Assembly: GCA_028276345.1 (NCBI GenBank) | Contig: JAPYWM010000043.1 | Coordinates: 1-8,772 of the forward strand | Length of the DNA stretch: 8,772 nucleotides | Reading direction: 5' to 3' | From: Sphingobacterium sp. | Lineage (GTDB): Bacteria > Bacteroidota > Bacteroidia > SpSt-205 | Shown here: positions 5,483 through 8,772 of the stretch, in pieces | Numbering within the stretch: position 1 is the stretch's first letter | How the letters are laid out: each line of letters opens with the position of its first letter | Notes under the pieces: generated by a model | Told to the model about the DNA's origin: nothing | Seen by the model: the letters and a program-made list of their open reading frames with translations, nothing else | Databases searched by the model: none | Made by a program: the position numbers and the translations under genes

Positions 5483-6745
5483 ATGTGGGTGATGAAGGTG
5501 GGGGGCGGTTGTCTCCGGGATGCGGCGGGCCTTCGGCAGCTGCCCCAAGTCTTAGCCCAGGCGGGCGTGGAGGAACCCTACCTGCTTGTTGTCTCGGCCT
5601 TTGAGAAGACCACGGATCGGCTCTTTCGGCTGGCTGAGGCGGCTCTGCGCAATGATGCCCTGGCGATGGAGGCTATTTATGCGGAGATAGCGGCATTCTA
5701 CCGCAACCTCATAGCGGAGGCTTTTCCTCCGGAGGTAGCTGCTCGTCTCCAAGCTACGCTCGAGGAACGTTACTGGCAGCCCCTTTACAAGCGTGCCCAA
5801 GCTTTGATGACCCTTTCGGAGGCCCACACGCAGAGCGTGGATGGGGTGTTAGTCTTTGGCGAGCTGGTCAGCAGCACTATTGTACATGCTTACCTTACTC
5901 ATCATGGGCACGATGCCGACTGGGTAGATGCCCGGCGTCTCCTCATCACGGATGGGAGTTATCCCGAGCCGGCTATTTTGGAGGGGCCGACGCAGGCCAG
6001 CATTGATGCGGACCTTTTGCCGCGGTTTCGGCGGTATCCGCTAGTGGTGACGCAGGGCTACATCGCATCGGACCTCCGACGACATAGTGTAACGCTGGGA
6101 CGCGAAGGTTCGGACTATTCGGCGGCGCTCTTTTCTGCGTACCTCAAAGCCCGGGGGATGATTGCCTGGAAGGACGTTGGGCGCATTTACTCGGCTGATC
6201 CGAAGGCGCATCCGGATGCCACGCCCCTCACCCGGCTGAGCTATGCCCAGGCCGCTGAGATGACCTTCTACGGCGCTAAAATCCTCCATCCCCGTACTTT
6301 GCGGCCCCTTCACCTGGCAAATATCCCCCTTTACATTCGTCCCTATTTCGCGCCCCATGAGGAAGGGACGCTTATTACCGATCGGGATTATACGCCGCTG
6401 CCTCCTATCCGACTGGCGCGGCAGGGTCTCGCCCTCCTTGAAATAGAAAGTCTGGACCTTTCGCCGCTGTCGGCAGGCACCCTCCTGCAAGACCTGGAAG
6501 ATGAGGGGATAGAAGTGTACTTCATGCAGGCGGGTGTGCGGCAGGCGGCCTTTGCTGTGCGCAGCCCCGAAGAGACCCTTCAGCGCTGGCAAAGTGCCCT
6601 TCCGGCGTATCTTAGAGCGCAAGTGCAACATCCCATTACCCTTTATACTACCTTGTACCCGGATGAGACGACAGGCCTTCCCAATGGCGAAGCCCTTTAC
6701 TTCCAGCGTCTGCCGAATCGGCTTCATTGGCTGGCCTATGCGTAA
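5483..6745 (+). CDS. lysC: Aspartokinase (aspartate kinase)
   Basis: 420-residue monofunctional aspartate kinase, phosphorylating L-aspartate at the entry to Lys/diaminopimelate, Thr and Met synthesis. Seen in order: N-terminal MKVGGG (4-9, KVGG in place of the usual KFGG, and no Thr-Ser after the glycines), VVSAFEKTTDRL (36-47), FGELVSS (125-131), TQGYIASD (190-197), TLGREGSDYSAAL (204-216, Arg207 and Asp211), WKDVGRIYSADPK (229-241), YGAKILHPRTL (263-273), GTLITD (295-300). The C-terminal part (about 313-420) holds one ACT-like unit and a remnant of a second, ending in ITLYTTLYPDETTG onward; this short form is typical of Bacteroidota. The start at 5483 aligns MWVMKVGG with the usual MKVxKFGG; an ATG at 5492 is the alternative. 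The gene is divergent from nadB by 35 bp. Its last 8 bp overlap the next gene, so translational coupling with the efflux genes is likely. Confidence 0.95.
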   Translation: MWVMKVGGGCLRDAAGLRQLPQVLAQAGVEEPYLLVVSAFEKTTDRLFRLAEAALRNDALAMEAIYAEIAAFYRNLIAEAFPPEVAARLQATLEERYWQPLYKRAQALMTLSEAHTQSVDGVLVFGELVSSTIVHAYLTHHGHDADWVDARRLLITDGSYPEPAILEGPTQASIDADLLPRFRRYPLVVTQGYIASDLRRHSVTLGREGSDYSAALFSAYLKARGMIAWKDVGRIYSADPKAHPDATPLTRLSYAQAAEMTFYGAKILHPRTLRPLHLANIPLYIRPYFAPHEEGTLITDRDYTPLPPIRLARQGLALLEIESLDLSPLSAGTLLQDLEDEGIEVYFMQAGVRQAAFAVRSPEETLQRWQSALPAYLRAQVQHPITLYTTLYPDETTGLPNGEALYFQRLPNRLHWLAYA

Positions 6746-8111
6746 GAGGCTCCGCCTGCTGCTTTTTCTGACGTTAGGGCTGGCGCAGACGCTGCCGCCC
6801 TTTCCGGCGCCCAACGTACGCTGGATTACGCTGGAAACCTTTTTGCAGCGCACCGCCGAGGCCTCACTCCAGGTTCTCGCCGCCTCGGTAACCTTTCGTT
6901 CCGCCGACTGGGACTACTACCAAGCCCAAGCGAGCTTCCTCCCCAGCCTCCAGGCCAATGCCAACCTCAGCCAGAACTACGGTACGACTTTCGACCCCTT
7001 CGCCTTCAGCCGGGTGCAACAAACCACCACCTTTGGCAGCGCAAGCCTCTCCGCCAGCCTCACCCTCTTCAATGGTTTTGCTAACCACTACCTCCTCCGC
7101 CAGGCTAAATACGCCCGCCTTCTGACGCATGCTACGTATCGGCGCATTCAGACCGAAGTGCTCGCCCAAGCCCTCACGCAGTTTTTCCAAACCATAGGCG
7201 ACTCCATCGCCATAGAGCTGCAGCGCCAGCGCATAGAACGTCTCTCAGCCCAGATTCAGCGCCTGCAAGCCCAGGTAGAAGCTGGCCAGACCCTCTCGCT
7301 GGACCTTCTCTCCCTCGAGGCCCAAAAAGCCCGGGAAGAAGCCCAGTACATCGCCCTCTACAACCGCCACCGGGAAAACAAACTCAACCTACTCCTGCTC
7401 ATGCGGTGGGAAAGCCTTTCGCCGGACTCGGTGGAGTTTACTATCGGCCTCCCCGTGCCCGAAAAGACCTTCACCCATGATGAAGTCGTGGAGGCGGCAT
7501 TCCGATACGCGCCGGAGCTGGAAGAGGCCCGTTTTCGCACGCTGGTTCAGACCTATGCGCTCAAAGCCGCCCGTAGCGGTTATGCACCTACCCTCTCTCT
7601 CTCCGCCTCTCTGCAAACCAATTACTCCTCTAATGCCGGTGACGTGCGATTTGACCCGCAGACCTTTCAGATTATCCGCCAGCCGTATCCCTTTGAGAGA
7701 CAGGTGCGGGAAAACTTCAACCAGGCCGTCTCTCTGAGTGTGTTTGTGCCTATTTTTCAGAACTTTCGTCGGCGAGCCCAAGTGGTGCGTGCCGAAGCGA
7801 ATCTCGCTTCGGCACAGGTCAATGCGCTTCAGCAGCGGCAGGCAGTCCAGCGCCGGATTGAGAGTGCGTACCTAAGTTGGGAGAGTGCGCAGGTTACGTA
7901 TGGGGCGGCGCAGCGCAGTCTGGCCGCCGCCGAAAAGGCCTATCTCCAAGCGCAAGCCCAGTACGAGGCCGGCCGGCTTTCCTACTGGGCCTTCCGGGAA
8001 GCCTTCCTCACCTATACCCAAGCGCAGATAGACCTTGCTCAGGCCGGCTTAGACCTAAAACTCCGTACCCTCCTCCTTCTCGCTTACACCGGCTACTATC
8101 AGAACCTATGA
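6738..8111 (+). CDS. TolC-family outer-membrane efflux protein
   Basis: 457-residue outer-membrane channel of a tripartite efflux system, expected to form a trimeric barrel plus periplasmic alpha-helical tunnel. The N-terminus MRKRLRLLLFLTLGLA is a signal peptide with likely cleavage near residue 16. Two homologous halves are visible. Half 1 has strand FLPSLQANANLS (68-79), strand SASLSASLTLFNGF (101-114) and long Gln/Ala/Glu-rich helices (115-223). Half 2 has strand YAPTLSLSASLQ (282-293), strand AVSLSVFVPIFQNF (330-343) and helices (345-450) with YEAGRLSYWAF (409-419). The start at 6738 is chosen because it begins exactly at the signal peptide; the open frame extends upstream to 6534 only inside lysC. 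ATGCGTAA is shared with the end of lysC (8-bp overlap), and the stop overlaps the adaptor start by 4 bp (ATGA). No ribosome-binding site is seen, so expression probably depends on coupling. The substrate is unknown. Confidence 0.95.
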   Translation: MRKRLRLLLFLTLGLAQTLPPFPAPNVRWITLETFLQRTAEASLQVLAASVTFRSADWDYYQAQASFLPSLQANANLSQNYGTTFDPFAFSRVQQTTTFGSASLSASLTLFNGFANHYLLRQAKYARLLTHATYRRIQTEVLAQALTQFFQTIGDSIAIELQRQRIERLSAQIQRLQAQVEAGQTLSLDLLSLEAQKAREEAQYIALYNRHRENKLNLLLLMRWESLSPDSVEFTIGLPVPEKTFTHDEVVEAAFRYAPELEEARFRTLVQTYALKAARSGYAPTLSLSASLQTNYSSNAGDVRFDPQTFQIIRQPYPFERQVRENFNQAVSLSVFVPIFQNFRRRAQVVRAEANLASAQVNALQQRQAVQRRIESAYLSWESAQVTYGAAQRSLAAAEKAYLQAQAQYEAGRLSYWAFREAFLTYTQAQIDLAQAGLDLKLRTLLLLAYTGYYQNL

Positions 8112-8772
8112 GATACGTGCTTTTCCTTGCCCTCATGCTGGCGGGAGTCATGAGCCTCTGGATAACACCGGCCTGCTCCTCCGGCCAAGGCCCCCTCGTC
8201 GAAGTAGATACTATCAAGCGCTGCACCATTCGGCCCTATATCACGGAGACGGCCACTATCCGTCCTGTGCTGGAAGTGCCCATTAGTCCGGATGTCTCTG
8301 GGGAGGTGGTTCAGATATACGTCAAGGAGGGGGATACGGTACGCACGGGGCAGGTGCTGATGACGATTCGGCCGGACAACTACCAGGTGGCACTAATGCA
8401 GACGCAGGCCGCCGTAGAAGCCGCCCGGGCCGATTATCTGACTGCCCAGGCTAACGCCGCCGCTCAAGAAGCCATCTTCCTCCAGGACTCGCTCAACTTC
8501 GTCCGGGCTCAGCAGCTCTACGAGAAAAAAGCCATTAGCGAGGCCGAGTGGGATGCCGCCCGGACTCGGTATCTTGCCGCCCAGTCTCAGGTCAAAAGCG
8601 CCCGCAGTACCGTTCAGGCCGCTTTCTATCGTCTCCGCTCCGCAGAAGCCAACCTCCAGCAGGCCCGTATCAACTACCAGCGCACGTCGGTCTATGCCTC
8701 CACGAATGGTATCATCACCCGCCTCTTAGTGAAGCCGGGCCAGCGCGTCGTGGGCGTAGGCCAAATGGCCGG
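8108..8772 (+). CDS. HlyD/RND-type periplasmic adaptor (membrane fusion protein), 3'-truncated
   Basis: The frame is open from the ATG at 8108 to the window end (221 residues plus 2 nt). It is the periplasmic adaptor that links an inner-membrane pump to the TolC-like channel encoded just upstream. Residues 1-22 are a hydrophobic signal sequence followed by Cys23; TPAC is a weak lipobox, but a lipoprotein anchor is usual for adaptors of RND pumps. A lipoyl/biotinyl-like half-motif follows at about 57-92: ISPDVSGEVVQIYVKEGD and then TVRTGQVL. Next is a long Ala/Gln/Glu-rich alpha-helical hairpin (about 93-195) that would contact the channel. The return lipoyl half begins with TSVYASTNGIITRLLVKPGQ (about 196-215). 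The beta-barrel and membrane-proximal domains lie past the window. The start overlaps the TolC stop as ATGA. An RND or ABC permease gene is expected next; the lipoyl-hairpin-lipoyl layout fits either type. Confidence 0.92.
   Translation, partial: MRYVLFLALMLAGVMSLWITPACSSGQGPLVEVDTIKRCTIRPYITETATIRPVLEVPISPDVSGEVVQIYVKEGDTVRTGQVLMTIRPDNYQVALMQTQAAVEAARADYLTAQANAAAQEAIFLQDSLNFVRAQQLYEKKAISEAEWDAARTRYLAAQSQVKSARSTVQAAFYRLRSAEANLQQARINYQRTSVYASTNGIITRLLVKPGQRVVGVGQMA

Noticed and set aside
6534..6737. Upstream extension of the TolC open frame
   Set aside because: It lies fully within lysC; the signal peptide begins exactly at the ATG at 6738, so the extension is not translated as part of the protein.
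6041..6853. 270-codon open frame on the minus strand opposite lysC and the TolC gene start
   Set aside because: It is antisense to two well-supported genes, is rich in Arg and Gly as expected of a shadow frame, and shows no recognisable domain.
1..8772. CRISPR array, insertion sequence, phage or defence island
   Set aside because: No spaced repeat series, transposase, integrase, terminal inverted repeats or defence-type domains were seen; all genes are housekeeping, transport or signalling.

Overview
The window looks like an ordinary chromosomal stretch from a GC-rich member of the Bacteroidota, or a close relative in the Bacteroidota/Chlorobi group. Four things suggest this: a TonB-dependent receptor of the type common in that phylum, an aspartokinase with a short C-terminal regulatory part, no recognisable Shine-Dalgarno sequence in front of any start codon, and a TAnnTTTG-type -7 element (TACCTTTG) immediately upstream of the aspartokinase gene. 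The genus cannot be named from the sequence alone.

Layout: (1) bases 1-1886, + strand, the C-terminal 627 residues of a TonB-dependent outer-membrane receptor whose start lies outside the window; (2) 1887-2097, an intergenic stretch with small hairpins, the last of them followed by T6 and resembling a terminator; (3) 2098-3717, + strand, a cytoplasmic sensor phosphatase (PAS, coiled coil, LOV-like PAS without the photoactive cysteine, SpoIIE/PP2C domain); (4) 3718-3857, a short convergent intergenic region rich in inverted repeats; (5) 3858-5447, - strand, L-aspartate oxidase (nadB); (6) a 35-bp divergent promoter region; (7) 5483-6745, + strand, aspartokinase (lysC); (8) 6738-8111, + strand, a TolC-family outer-membrane efflux protein; (9) 8108 to the window end, + strand, the N-terminal 221 residues of a HlyD/RND-type periplasmic adaptor.

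How the genes work together: nadB and lysC are divergent and both consume L-aspartate, one for NAD synthesis and one for the Lys/Thr/Met (diaminopimelate) pathway, so their shared 35-bp region controls an aspartate branch point. lysC overlaps the TolC gene by 8 bp, and the TolC gene overlaps the adaptor gene by 4 bp (ATGA), so lysC heads what appears to be an operon for a tripartite efflux pump. An inner-membrane pump gene is expected just past base 8772. The TonB receptor and the SpoIIE phosphatase appear to be separate transcription units.

I did not find a clearly new biological system, CRISPR array, insertion sequence or intact RNA gene. The points most worth a second look are the leaderless-looking head-to-head nadB/lysC promoters, the lysC-efflux coupling, the block-wise changes in synonymous codon use inside single genes, and the structured intergenic regions at 1925-1975 and 3789-3885.
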